The notes under the pieces were generated by a model, which worked only from the letters and a program-made list of their open reading frames with translations, had not been told where the DNA came from and searched no databases. A program made the position numbers and the translations under genes. 64,000 nt of DNA from Streptomyces uncialis. GTDB taxonomy: Bacteria; Actinomycetota; Actinomycetes; Streptomycetales; Streptomycetaceae. Below, one piece after another: positions 1 through 8,474 of this stretch. Position 1 is the first letter of the stretch. Each line of letters starts with the position of its first letter. The DNA lies in assembly GCF_001905345.1 (NCBI RefSeq), contig NZ_LFBV01000004.1, positions 186,001 to 250,000 of the forward strand. Reading direction: 5' to 3'.

Positions 1-499
1 GCAGCCGCAGCCCGGTCGCGAGATGGGCGGGGCGTCCGGTGGCCAGCTCCTCGTAGCTGCTGCCCAGCCGTTCGGCGAGATGACGCAACGCCTTCTCGGA
101 GGGCTGGACCCGCCCGGCCTCCAGGGTGGAGATGTACGCGGCGGTGTACGCGGGCTCGGCGAGCTGGCGCTGGGTCAGCCCGAGCGCGGCGCGCAGCCGG
201 TGCACCCGGCGGCCGATGGCCCCGGGGGAGCCGTCCGGGGCGGAGGGGGCGGCTGGGGTGTCGGCGGCGGCTGGGGCTTCCGGGTCGTTCGGGGTGTCCG
301 CAGTGGTCACGGTCGCGGTGTCCGGAGTGTCCGCGGCGGGCACGGTCGTGGGCACGGTGTCGGGCGTGTCCGGGGCTTCCCCGGCCGCCCCGGTGAGGTC
401 CCCGGCGGTGTCCGGGGCCGTGCCGGGCGGGTGGTGCGGTGCGGGGCCGCCGCCGGATGGTCCGTCCGCCGTTCGTCTGCCTGTCGCCCTCTGCGCCAC
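1..499 (-). CDS. XRE-family helix-turn-helix regulator (3' end outside window)
   Basis: Reverse-strand reading gives an N-terminal linker rich in Ala, Pro, Asp and Thr (repeated DTPDT-like units, roughly residues 30-95), then a classic XRE helix-turn-helix with the segments RLRAALGLTQRQLAE and AAYISTLEAGRVQPS. The gene runs off the left edge, so the effector part is not visible. I chose GTG at 499 because GGGGAGAGG lies just upstream; an in-frame ATG at 541 has no clear ribosome site. It is divergent from the M64 peptidase gene and could regulate it through the palindrome at 743-764, but that is inference. The DNA-binding call is firm; the role is unknown. Confidence 0.8.
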   Translation of the reverse strand, partial: MAQRATGRRTADGPSGGGPAPHHPPGTAPDTAGDLTGAAGEAPDTPDTVPTTVPAADTPDTATVTTADTPNDPEAPAAADTPAAPSAPDGSPGAIGRRVHRLRAALGLTQRQLAEPAYTAAYISTLEAGRVQPSEKALRHLAERLGSSYEELATGRPAHLATGLRL

Positions 500-742
500 T
501 GCCGACCTCTCCCCGCTCCGTCGTCCCACGATCAGGCCCATGACGTGCCGTCACGCCCCACCAGCCTAGGGCCGCACGGATGCCCGGCCCGCGCGCCCGA
601 TGGGACGGCCGCTCTCGCGACCGACCCTCCGGACCGGGCGGAACCTCCTCTGGGCCAACCGATCCTGACGGTGCTTCCCCGTGCCGTACCCGCTTTGGGC
701 CTTGCGCCCGGCGTCCGGCGATTCTAAGTTAAGCCGTGATTC

Positions 743-764
743 AACTGCGTTTAAGAACGCAGTT
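743..764. promoter_or_regulatory. 22-bp palindrome, likely operator
   Basis: Perfect inverted repeat with 9-bp arms AACTGCGTT and AACGCAGTT around TAAG. It sits in an AT-richer patch of the 446-base gap (500-945) between the divergent XRE regulator and M64 peptidase genes. Flanking TTAAG copies at 728-732 and 763-767 add partial symmetry. It is a good candidate operator for either gene. The rest of the gap is GC-rich with nothing else I can name. Confidence 0.5.
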
Positions 765-945
765 AAGCACTGTACGGCCCGTACCGTCCCCGGCCGTACC
801 CCCTGCCCGATCCGGCTCCTCAACCGGCCTCACCACGGCCGGGCGCGGTCCGGTCCGCCCGCCACCCGGACGGACCCGGACCGCGCCACCCCGGTGGCCG
901 CCCCCCGCAACGCCCCGCCCCGATCCACGCACCCAGGAGACTCCC

Positions 946-2292
946 GTGCGCATACGTCCCCGCGTCGCCGCCGTCGGCGCGACCGCGCTGCTCTGTGTCG
1001 CCGCCACCGCGGCCGGCCCGGCGGCCGCCGCCCCCGAACCGTCCGGCGCGGGCGCCGGGAAGGTGTCCGTCGAGTACTTCCCCTCGCCGGACGCCGAGGG
1101 CAGGTACACCGAGGTCCCGGCCTCCGCGCCCGGCAGGCTCACCGCCCAGAAGCGGTCCGCGCCGGACCGGGCCCCCGCCCGGGCGGCGGTGGGCGCGATC
1201 CAGGACACCGGCCCCACCGACGCCCGGCTGGACCTCGTCGTGATGGGTGACGGCTACACCGCCGGCCAGCAGGGGGACTTCCAGGCCGACGCCAGGGCCA
1301 AGGTCGAGGCCGTCTTCCAGATCGAGCCGTACAAGAGCTACCGCGACCTGTTCAACATCTGGGTCGTGGACGCCGTCTCCCAGGAGTCCGGGGTGTCCGG
1401 CGACCCCACCAAGGGCGTCGTACGGAACACGGCGCTGTCCTCGTACTTCTGGTGCGGTGACATCGAGCGGCTGCTGTGCGTCGACATCGACAAGGTCAGC
1501 GCGCACGCCGCGCGGGCCCCGGCCGCCGACATCGTCTTCGTCCTCGCGAACACCACGATGTACGGCGGCGCGGGCTACAGCGGCGTCCAGAACGACGTGG
1601 GCTACGACGGCATCGCCACCATGTCCTCCGACAACGACCGCGCCACCCTGATCGGGGCCCACGAACTCGGCCACTCCATCGGCCATCTCGCCGACGAGTA
1701 CACGTACGACAGCTACGGCCGCTACCAGGGCGCCGAGCCCGCCGACCGCAACTCCTCCGTCCACCAGGCGCCCCACCAGCTCGCCAACCGCGTCAAATGG
1801 TGGCGCTGGATGGGCGAGCAGGACCCGGCCGGCGGCACGGTCGGCACCTACGAGGGCAGCGGCTACCACCCCCAGGGCCTGTACCGGCCCACCGAGAACT
1901 CCCTGATGCGCAAGCTCGACACCGACGCCTTCAACCACGTCGGCCGCGAAGGCATGATCAACGGCTTCTACCGCTACGCCAAGGCACTCACCACCACCAC
2001 ACCCACGGACCGCCCGGTCCGGTCGGACCAGCGGCTGCGCGCCCGGCTCGCCGACTTCGACCGCAAGGGCATCGCCCGGGTGGAACTGCGCTGGTACGTG
2101 GACGGGGCCGAGGTCCGCAAGGCACGCGGGGAACGCGTGGTGACACCCCGTGAGCTGGGCGTCCGCAAGCACCGGGGCCACTGGCACGGCAGGACGATCA
2201 CGGCGAGGGCGGTCGACACGACCTCCGCGATCCGCGACCCGCAGGTACGGGAAGCCGCGAGCAGCACGGTGACCTGGACCATGGCCCGGTAG
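946..2292 (+). CDS. Secreted M64-family zinc metallopeptidase
   Basis: The 448-residue product starts at GTG 946 behind AGGAG (start chosen on this and on the signal peptide). Residues 1-28 form a Sec-type signal peptide ending in an AAAAP-like cleavage region. An N-terminal accessory part follows. The catalytic domain carries HELGHSIGHLADEY from His239, the HExxHxxxH-type zinc site of the M64 (IgA peptidase-like) family followed by the family's ADEY stretch. The last ~110 residues look like a beta-rich C-terminal domain. Probably an extracellular peptidase. The stop codon TAG lies inside a 7-bp tandem repeat array. Confidence 0.88.
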   Translation: MRIRPRVAAVGATALLCVAATAAGPAAAAPEPSGAGAGKVSVEYFPSPDAEGRYTEVPASAPGRLTAQKRSAPDRAPARAAVGAIQDTGPTDARLDLVVMGDGYTAGQQGDFQADARAKVEAVFQIEPYKSYRDLFNIWVVDAVSQESGVSGDPTKGVVRNTALSSYFWCGDIERLLCVDIDKVSAHAARAPAADIVFVLANTTMYGGAGYSGVQNDVGYDGIATMSSDNDRATLIGAHELGHSIGHLADEYTYDSYGRYQGAEPADRNSSVHQAPHQLANRVKWWRWMGEQDPAGGTVGTYEGSGYHPQGLYRPTENSLMRKLDTDAFNHVGREGMINGFYRYAKALTTTTPTDRPVRSDQRLRARLADFDRKGIARVELRWYVDGAEVRKARGERVVTPRELGVRKHRGHWHGRTITARAVDTTSAIRDPQVREAASSTVTWTMAR

Positions 2293-2353
2293 CCGGTAGC
2301 CGGTAGCCGGTAGCCGGTAGCCGTCAGCCGTCAGCCGTCAGCCGTCAGCCGTC
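2286..2353. repeat. 7-bp tandem repeats (two related units)
   Basis: About five copies of AGCCGGT followed by about five copies of AGCCGTC, one base change apart, directly after and overlapping the peptidase stop codon. It looks like replication-slippage repeat DNA. It has no coding role beyond the last codons of the peptidase. Confidence 0.85.
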
Positions 2354-2373
2354 CGCCGGAGGCGGGTGGGCGC

Positions 2374-2419
2374 GGACCGCCGGTGCCCCGAGGTCAGAGC
2401 CTCGGGGCACCGGCGGTCC
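2374..2419. terminator. Bidirectional hairpin terminator
   Basis: Perfect 20-bp stem (arms 2374-2393 and 2400-2419) with a 6-base loop TCAGAG, located between the convergent peptidase gene and the secreted-protein gene. Long GC-rich stems without a U tract are usual for Streptomyces terminators. Confidence 0.9.
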
Positions 2420-2441
2420 GGGAACAGGATCGGGATCGGGA

Positions 2442-3425
2442 TCAGGACTGCGGCGAGTACGCCACCACCCAGTCGGAGTCCCGGTAGTGGGTGGACACCC
2501 CGGTCCCCTCCTGGGACTTGTCCGGCGGTCCGGAGCTGGGGAACAGCGAGGGCGCGACAGGACGTCCCAGCCGCTCCTTCCACCCGGTCGCCCACTTCGC
2601 GAGATCCGGGAACGCCTCCCGGACCGCGGTCCGGTTGACGAAGCTGTACTTCGGGTGGATGAACCCCGTCCGGAGCTCGTCAGCGGTCAGCTTTCCGTCG
2701 TTCTTCAGCTCGTCCCACTTCTTACGGGCCTCGGTCACCATCACATCGGACGACACATGGAGGTCACCGTCGCTGGGGCCGACCGGCTTCCCCTTCTCGT
2801 CGAGCGCCCCCAGCTTGTACAGCGTCTCGAAGGGACGGCGGGCCGGCCGCTCGGCGGGCGGGGTGGAACCCATCCACTCCCGGAACCGCTCCAGCGCCAC
2901 CGGCTGCCCCGCCAGCTCCCGCTCGGTCGGGAAGTTCTTGTGGCGGCCCGAGAAGAAGAACGCCCAGGATCCCTGGAGCCGTACGTCGTAGTCCTGGGGA
3001 CGTTCGCAGGCCCCGCACAGCGCCGTGTACAGGGACGACGACATGTCCTTGAACTGCTGCGGAGTGGTGCCCAAGGGCGCCTGGTAGCGGCGCCACCAGT
3101 CGACCTGCCGCCACTTCAGCCCGAGGAACGCCAGGTCCCGGGTCCGGACGCGGTACCCCGTGTCGTCGCGCGGCCACGCGCGGAGCCCCGCGCGCTGACT
3201 TCCCGGGACCCTGCCGTCGGCGTCGATGAGCCCCGCGCTCTGCGCCGCCCGGCGCCGCTCGGCGAAGCCGGGGTCCGCCTCGACGGCCGTACCCGCACCG
3301 ACGGCCTGCCCGTGCGCGCCGCCGAGGGGCCGAGGGGCCGCGACGGCGGTCGGCGTGACCGAGGGACCCAACAGAACGAGAGCCGCGGTGGCCAGTACTC
3401 CCAGCCTCCGACACCGATGTGACAC
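2442..3425 (-). CDS. Secreted protein of unknown function
   Basis: The 327-residue product begins at GTG 3425 with GGAGGT five bases upstream, a strong ribosome site. Residues 1-30 are a Sec-type signal peptide (Arg-rich start, hydrophobic core, AVAAP). The mature part is rich in Trp, Arg and Lys and has CGAC, which could form a disulfide or metal site, near its middle. I recognise no domain. It is convergent with the M64 peptidase and shares its terminator, but no functional link is visible. The 436-base gap upstream (3426-3861) is GC-rich and holds no recognised feature. Confidence 0.75.
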   Translation of the reverse strand: MSHRCRRLGVLATAALVLLGPSVTPTAVAAPRPLGGAHGQAVGAGTAVEADPGFAERRRAAQSAGLIDADGRVPGSQRAGLRAWPRDDTGYRVRTRDLAFLGLKWRQVDWWRRYQAPLGTTPQQFKDMSSSLYTALCGACERPQDYDVRLQGSWAFFFSGRHKNFPTERELAGQPVALERFREWMGSTPPAERPARRPFETLYKLGALDEKGKPVGPSDGDLHVSSDVMVTEARKKWDELKNDGKLTADELRTGFIHPKYSFVNRTAVREAFPDLAKWATGWKERLGRPVAPSLFPSSGPPDKSQEGTGVSTHYRDSDWVVAYSPQS

Positions 3426-3861
3426 CGTCTACCTCCAGCAGGATCGGACATGTGGTCCGCGCTCCTCGCGATCCACATGCCGGTCAACGTCCGCCCCGAC
3501 CCGCGGACACGGCCCTGGAGTCCGATTTCGTCCTCCCGGGCGGCCCGCACCGGGGCCCGCCGTGCGCCTGTGCCGCTCGCGGTGCGGGACCGTGCGCGTA
3601 CGGAACGTCCCCCGCCCCGGGCTCCCGTCGGACCCGCCCCGCCCCGCCCGGCCCGGCCTGAGCACGCGCCCCTGGACGCACGCCGCCGGACCCGCGCTCC
3701 GGACCCCGCCCGCAGTACCCCGCAGTACCCCGCCGTGCCGCCACGGGTACGGCGGGCCCGCGCGGTGTACAACGGAAGGTGTCCCCCGGTCCGGGGCGTG
3801 CCGACGGATCTCCCCGGGCCCGGCCCAGCAGTCCGTCACCGTACGGGAGGCGGCGCCCGCC

Positions 3862-4293
3862 ATGCCCAGCGTCCAGCACTACGGCCAGGAGTACATCGAC
3901 GGCAGCCGCGCCCGGATCACCGCCCGCGTCGCGTCGTACCGGCGGCTCGCGGCGACCGCCGCCGAGCTGGGCGGGGAGGCGAAGATCGCCTTCCAGACCT
4001 CGCTGCTCGCGTTCGAGCCGGTCTTCTTCAACGATCTGCTGCTCGCCCTGGAACTCCACTTCGCCCACCGCGCGCCCGGACCCCGCGACGCCTACGGCGA
4101 CCCCCTCGAAGAGGTACGGCTGCTGAGCGAGGCCCTGCTGACGGGGGACGGCACACTGCGCGCCGACCCCGGTCCGGACCGGCAGTCCTCGGTGCTGGGG
4201 CTCGCCGCGGGGGACCGGGTCCGGCTGCGCGAGGCGGACTTCGTCCGGCTGGCGGCCGCGTTCTTCACGGAGGCCGAACGACGGCTCCGCTAG
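3862..4293 (+). CDS. Conserved hypothetical protein, mostly helical
   Basis: The 143-residue soluble product starts at ATG 3862; GGGAGG lies about 11 bases upstream, slightly far. No signal peptide or membrane segment is visible. The sequence is mostly helical with acidic and Leu/Ala-rich stretches (for example FNDLLLALELHFAH). I do not recognise the family. It lies 109 bases upstream of the MazG-like gene on the same strand. Confidence 0.6.
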   Translation: MPSVQHYGQEYIDGSRARITARVASYRRLAATAAELGGEAKIAFQTSLLAFEPVFFNDLLLALELHFAHRAPGPRDAYGDPLEEVRLLSEALLTGDGTLRADPGPDRQSSVLGLAAGDRVRLREADFVRLAAAFFTEAERRLR

Positions 4294-4402
4294 CGCTTCG
4301 GTACCGCCGTCCGCCCCTCCCGCCCCTCGGCCCCCATGGGGCGCCGGGGTGCTTCCCCGGCCCGGCGACGGCCGTGGCGGCGTCCCGGTAGATTCCCGTT
4401 CC

Positions 4403-4882
4403 GTGCGTACATCATCTGCTGACCCCACTGGCCCCATCGGTTCCACTGGCACCGCCGCGTCCTCCGCCCCGTCGCCCGCGCGGTTCGTCCGGGAGTTCCA
4501 CCGGGCGTTCGGGCTCGAAACCGGCAGCGTTCCCACCGAGGTCCCGCCGACGCTCGCCGCCCACCGGCACGACCTGCTGGCCGAGGAGGTCGCCGAGGTG
4601 GCGGAGGTCGCCGTGGACGGACCGCTCGACAAGATCGCCCATGAACTGGCGGACGTGGTCTACATCGCCTACGGCACCGCCCTGGTCCACGGTATCGACC
4701 TCGACCAGGTGATCGCCGAGATCCATCGCGCCAACATGACCAAGCTCGGTCCCGACGGCACACCCCAGGTACGCGCCGACGGCAAGGTCCTCAAGGGCGA
4801 CCACTACGTGGCCCCCGATGTGTCGGCGGTCCTGCGCGGCCAGGGCTGGGACCCGGCCGGGGGCCGCCCCACCGAAGGCTGA
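4403..4882 (+). CDS. MazG-like nucleotide pyrophosphohydrolase
   Basis: The 159-residue protein has the all-alpha NTP-pyrophosphohydrolase pattern: EEVAEVAEV then HELADVVYIAYG, where the paired acidic residues (ExxE and ExxD) bind Mg2+. Proteins of this superfamily hydrolyse (d)NTPs to monophosphates. Start GTG 4403 is preferred because TAGATT (4389-4394) sits eight bases upstream like the -10 of a leaderless transcript, and the residues before it are not conserved-looking. A second, different MazG-type gene lies at 7082. Confidence 0.8.
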   Translation: MRTSSADPTGPIGSTGTAASSAPSPARFVREFHRAFGLETGSVPTEVPPTLAAHRHDLLAEEVAEVAEVAVDGPLDKIAHELADVVYIAYGTALVHGIDLDQVIAEIHRANMTKLGPDGTPQVRADGKVLKGDHYVAPDVSAVLRGQGWDPAGGRPTEG

Positions 4883-5175
4883 GCACCCCTTGCGTACCGT
4901 CCAACGTCGCGCCGTACCGGGTGAGTTCCCGCGCGGCGCGACGCGGTTCGGCCATGTCGCGGGGAGTTGACCGCCCCTCAGCCGACGGGACCCGGCCGGC
5001 CCCGTCAGCAGGCCAGTCGTTCAGCCGCCCGCGGTGCGGCCGAGCACGGACACCCGTCCGTCCAGGTCCGCGCGAGACACCCCGCCAAGGAGGATTTCCG
5101 TGCCCCGGTCGCGGGGTACGTCCTTCGTACGACCGTCGGATTTCCGTCGGCGGTCGACTCCCACCCGTGTCGCTG

Positions 5176-5206
5176 TTGGGCCGATCGGGTGAGGTGACGT
5201 AAGAAT
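5176..5206 (+). promoter_or_regulatory. Candidate sigma-70-type promoter for the SepF-like gene
   Basis: TTGGGC at 5176-5181 and TAAGAA(T) at 5200-5206 with an 18-base spacer lie about 45 bases upstream of the TTG start at 5251. The rest of the 368-base gap 4883-5250 shows no gene I can support. Confidence 0.45.
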
Positions 5207-5250
5207 GGTGTGGTGCGTAAGACGAGTGCGAGCCAGGACGGGGTGGGCCG

Positions 5251-5634
5251 TTGAACAGCCACGACGTCACAGATGAACAGTGGGAGGGGCTCGCCCAGGT
5301 CGTTCCGCTCCGGGGGCGGGACGAGTGGCCCTCATGGCCGGGCCACCGGGCCGAACGCGAACCCGAGACCGAACCCAGACGCCGTTTCGTGGTACTGCGG
5401 GTCAATGTCTTCTCGGATGCCCGAGAGGTCGCCGAGACCCTGATGTCCGGCATCCCGGTGCTGCTGGACCTCACCGGCGCGGAGACGGATGTCGCCAAGC
5501 GGGTGCTGGACTTCAGCAGCGGGGTGGTGTTCGGCCTGGGCAGCGGGATGCACCGGGTCGACCGGAACGTCTTCCTGCTGGCCCCGCCCGGCACGGAGAT
5601 CAAGGGCCTGGTCGCGGGCGCGTCGTTCCCCTGA
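5251..5634 (+). CDS. SepF-like cell-division protein
   Basis: The 127-residue protein matches the C-terminal beta-rich domain of SepF, with the segments VVLRVNVFSDAREVAETL and GIPVLLDLTG, then AKRVLDFSSGVVFGLG. SepF binds FtsZ and helps anchor the Z ring to the membrane. The N-terminal amphipathic membrane-targeting helix typical of true SepF is not obvious, so this is one of the extra Streptomyces SepF paralogues rather than the one in the division cluster. TTG at 5251 starts it; upstream ribosome-site signal is weak. A strong terminator follows. Confidence 0.82.
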   Translation: MNSHDVTDEQWEGLAQVVPLRGRDEWPSWPGHRAEREPETEPRRRFVVLRVNVFSDAREVAETLMSGIPVLLDLTGAETDVAKRVLDFSSGVVFGLGSGMHRVDRNVFLLAPPGTEIKGLVAGASFP

Positions 5635-5656
5635 CCCGGCCACCGCGCCGACGGCC

Positions 5657-5703
5657 GCCGGGCCGGGGGCTGCCGGAACTGATCCGGCAGCCCCCGGCCC
5701 GGC
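5657..5703. terminator. Hairpin terminator after the SepF-like gene
   Basis: Perfect 21-bp GC stem (arms 5657-5677 and 5683-5703) with loop ACTGA, 22 bases after the stop codon. Confidence 0.92.
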
Positions 5704-5762
5704 GTTCCCCCGTTCGTAGGAAAGCCGTACGGAGGTAACGGTTCGCCGCCACCGACGGTCCC

Positions 5763-5774
5763 TACCGTCCAGGG
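5763..5774 (+). promoter_or_regulatory. Leaderless -10 (TACCGT) for the ATPase gene
   Basis: TACCGT at 5763-5768 ends exactly six bases before ATG 5775, so transcription would start at or next to the A of the start codon. The same geometry occurs at other genes in the window. Confidence 0.55.
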
Positions 5775-7082
5775 ATGACCCCGCTCACCCTTGCCGGGGC
5801 CGCCCCGGTCCTGCGACCGCCGGTCCGGCCCGGCCTCACCGAACTGCGTCTCACCGCGTGCGCCGCGCATCTGGGCACCACCTTCGGATGCGGCCCGCTG
5901 ACGTTCCTCAGCGGCCCGAGCGGCAGCGGCCGTACGAGCGCCCTGCGCGGGTACGAGGCACTCGCGCGGCTCGGCGGCGGTGCCCCGCTCGACGAGACGT
6001 TCCCCGACCCCGGCGCCTGGGTACCGGAACGCGCCCGCCCCGACCCGCAGCGGCGCCGGGGGTTCCGGCTCGGCTGCACCACCGCAGGCCCGGCCGGTCC
6101 GGTGCGGCTCGACCTCACGATCCAGGCGGAACCCGAACTGCGGCTCGTGGCCGAACGGCTGACCACCGCCGACGGCACCGTCCTGCTCAGCAGCGCGCTG
6201 CGCGACCCGCGCCGCCGCACCGTGCAGGCCGCCTGGCACACCGGCGGCGGCGCCCGGGTGACCCATGCCCCGCTCCCCGACGACCGGCTGGGCACGGCCC
6301 TGCTGCCACTGCGGGTCGCGGGCAGCACCGAAGGACAACGGCTGGTGCTCGCCGCGGCCGAACAACTCGTCGTCTCCCTGCGCTCGGTGTTCGTCTGCGA
6401 TCCGCGCCCCGACCGGATGCGCGCCCTTGCCATCGCGACCCCCGCCACCGCGCCCGGCCGTGCCGGAACGCGTCCGGGTCCGGAGCACGGACGGCTGCGG
6501 ACCGACTGCGGGAACCTCGCCGCGGTGCTGCGCCGCACCCGCGCGGAATGCCCCCAGCGGCACGCCAGGTTCGTCGTCGCCGCCCGCGCGGGATGCGCCG
6601 GTCCCGTGGCCGATGTCCGGACCGAGGACCGGCCCGACGGCACGGTCCGCGCGGTGCTGGACCGGGGGGACGGCCATCTCACGCCGCTGCACCGGCTCGG
6701 GGACGGCGAGTTGCGCTATCTCGCCCTGGCCCTGGTACTGCTCACCGGGCCCGGGGTGCTCGACGTGGACCCGGTGGCCGAGGTCCCGGCCGCGTTCCAG
6801 TGCCTCACGGTCCTCGCCGACGACTTCGACCGCTGTCTGGACAACCGGCAGACCCGGGCGCTGGCCCGGCTCGCCGCGTCGATGTGCGCACGCGGCCATG
6901 TGCGGCTGGTGGGCTCGGTACGGGACGCCACGGCGGTCCGGGAGGGCGTCGCCGCCGCCGGAACGGCCGCGGACGGACACCACCCGGCCGGTGACGGATA
7001 CGGGGCCGGTGACGGATACCGGTCCGAGGGCGGACACGGGTCGGAGGCCGGGATGCTCACCGTGGTAGACCTGGGACGGTGA
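5775..7082 (+). CDS. AAA/SMC-like ATP-binding protein
   Basis: The 435-residue protein has a Walker A motif GPSGSGRT near residue 48, an ABC/SMC-like signature region LGDGELRYLALAL near residue 310 and a Walker B-like hydrophobic stretch ending in LADDFD near residue 355. This order (Walker A, long insert, signature, Walker B) fits the RecF/SMC-type AAA_15/AAA_21 ATPases. The substrate is unknown. Its stop overlaps the start of the next gene (TGATG), so the two are probably coupled, pairing this ATPase with a nucleotide pyrophosphohydrolase. The C-terminal tail is Gly/Asp-rich low complexity. Confidence 0.78.
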   Translation: MTPLTLAGAAPVLRPPVRPGLTELRLTACAAHLGTTFGCGPLTFLSGPSGSGRTSALRGYEALARLGGGAPLDETFPDPGAWVPERARPDPQRRRGFRLGCTTAGPAGPVRLDLTIQAEPELRLVAERLTTADGTVLLSSALRDPRRRTVQAAWHTGGGARVTHAPLPDDRLGTALLPLRVAGSTEGQRLVLAAAEQLVVSLRSVFVCDPRPDRMRALAIATPATAPGRAGTRPGPEHGRLRTDCGNLAAVLRRTRAECPQRHARFVVAARAGCAGPVADVRTEDRPDGTVRAVLDRGDGHLTPLHRLGDGELRYLALALVLLTGPGVLDVDPVAEVPAAFQCLTVLADDFDRCLDNRQTRALARLAASMCARGHVRLVGSVRDATAVREGVAAAGTAADGHHPAGDGYGAGDGYRSEGGHGSEAGMLTVVDLGR

Positions 7083-7579
7083 TGCCGACGACCCCTCAGC
7101 CCCCCGGTTCTCCGCACCCCCGCCACCCCGGCGCGGGGCCGTCCGCCGTACCGCCCGCGCCCGGATGGCCGGGACCCGACGGTGACGGCGACGGGCCCTC
7201 GGCGGCGGAACTGGGCCGCCGGCTGGTCGCGTTCGCCGAGGCCCGCCACTGGCAGCCGTTCCACACCCCGAAGAACCTGGTCGCCGCGCTGAGCGTCGAG
7301 GCGTCGGAACTGGTCGAGATCTTCCAGTGGTCGACCCCCGAGGAGTCCGCGCGGGTGATGGAGGATCCGGGGCAGGCACACCGGGTCAGGGACGAGGTCG
7401 CGGACGTGCTCGCCTATCTGCTCCAGTTCTGCGCGGCCGTGGGCGTGGACCCGCTGACGGCGCTGGCCGCGAAGATCGAACGCAACGAGCAGCGGTTCCC
7501 GGCCCCCACGCCCGGCCGTTCCGACGGCACGGACCGCCCCGCACCTGTGGACGAACCGGAGCGCACTCCTCCCCGTTAG
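7082..7579 (+). CDS. MazG-type (dCTPP1/RS21-C6-like) pyrophosphohydrolase
   Basis: The 165-residue product has a Pro/Gly-rich N-terminal tail (about 40 residues) followed by an all-alpha NTP-PPase domain. Key stretches are PKNLVAALSVEASELVEIFQW and RDEVADVLAYLL, the ExxE...ExxD metal-binding pattern of the dCTPP1/RS21-C6 branch, which cleaves dCTP and modified pyrimidine dNTPs in a house-cleaning role. ATG 7082 overlaps the ATPase stop; the preceding GTG 7079 is an equal alternative. Confidence 0.82.
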   Translation: MPTTPQPPGSPHPRHPGAGPSAVPPAPGWPGPDGDGDGPSAAELGRRLVAFAEARHWQPFHTPKNLVAALSVEASELVEIFQWSTPEESARVMEDPGQAHRVRDEVADVLAYLLQFCAAVGVDPLTALAAKIERNEQRFPAPTPGRSDGTDRPAPVDEPERTPPR

Positions 7580-7743
7580 TCACTCTCCGGAGTGGTGGGC
7601 GGTGCGTGAATCGACTTGTTGTCCACAGATTTCGGCCTTCCTCTGGTTCTTCGTCTCAGATGCGCTCACTCTGGGTAATGGATTGAGGAGAGGTGCCAGG
7701 AGGTGTTCCGCCTCCCGGTATCCAGGAAGGCGGGGGCAGCGCT

Positions 7744-8226
7744 ATGGACGCGGTGCGACTCATCAAGGCGACCGGCGGGGCACTGGCGGCGAGCGAGGAC
7801 GCCGCGGAGGTCATGGTCGAGTCCTGGCAGGCCCAGGCACTGGCCCAGGCGGTGGGCAGCAGACTCGCCGTCACGGGGCTGTCCGAGCTGCGGGGCGAGG
7901 CGCTGGGGCTGAGCGAGATCGGCGGCCGGGGCTGCTCCGCGCTGCACATCCCGTCCCTGGGCCCCGACGGCATACGCGCCGCGCGGCTCACCGGGATCGC
8001 GGACGTCCATGTCACCCTCCACGCCCTCGGCGATCTGCTGGGCGAGGTCGGTATCGCCCTGGTCGGCATCGCCAGCGCGGCGGAGGACCAGGGGGCGTAC
8101 TGGCAGTGCATGGAGGCGATCGACGCGGCCGACGAATGCCGTGACCGCGTCCTGGAGATGATCCGCCGCCTCCCGCCCCCGGACCGCACCCTGCCGGGCC
8201 GGGACCTGGGCGCGCAGAGGTGGTAG
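7744..8226 (+). CDS. DUF6099-family protein
   Basis: The 160-residue helical cytosolic protein closely fits the Streptomyces family I know as DUF6099, with the hallmarks AQALAQAVGSRL, LLGEVGIALVGIA and YWQCMEAIDAADE. Its function is unknown. ATG 7744 has GGCGGGGGC upstream. It stands alone between the pyrophosphohydrolase and a repeat region. Confidence 0.75.
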   Translation: MDAVRLIKATGGALAASEDAAEVMVESWQAQALAQAVGSRLAVTGLSELRGEALGLSEIGGRGCSALHIPSLGPDGIRAARLTGIADVHVTLHALGDLLGEVGIALVGIASAAEDQGAYWQCMEAIDAADECRDRVLEMIRRLPPPDRTLPGRDLGAQRW

Positions 8227-8331
8227 CGGCGGCCGAGGGCACACGGCGTGGGGTACGCGGCCTTGTCGGGCGGGCGGTCCGTCGGGCACGCGGGCTGTGG
8301 GACGCGGGAAGCCGGTGGCGGGCGGGACGGG

Positions 8332-8430
8332 GTGCGCGGAGCCGCTGGTGTGTGGGGTGGGATGTGCGGGGCCCGGGTGCGCGGAGCCGCTGGTGTGTGG
8401 GGCGGGGTGCGCGGGGCCCGGGTGTGCGAG
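8332..8430. repeat. 45-bp tandem repeat in an intergenic region
   Basis: Two nearly complete 45-base units start at 8332 and 8377 and a third begins at 8422 before decaying. Because 45 is a multiple of three, the reverse strand reads as a 15-residue His/Pro/Ser repeat, but that reading frame crosses the DUF6099 gene and has no convincing start. I treat it as repeat DNA between 8227 and 8474. Confidence 0.8.
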
Positions 8431-8474
8431 GCCGGGTACGGGCGGCCCTTGGGCGCGCCCGTACCCGGTGCGGC

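Noticed and set aside
4921..5202. 93-codon plus-strand frame in the gap before the SepF-like gene
   Set aside because: No ribosome site, composition is not protein-like and it overlaps the candidate promoter.
4791..7379. 862-codon minus-strand frame
   Set aside because: It crosses the SepF-like gene, a perfect terminator and the ATPase on the other strand and has no domain.
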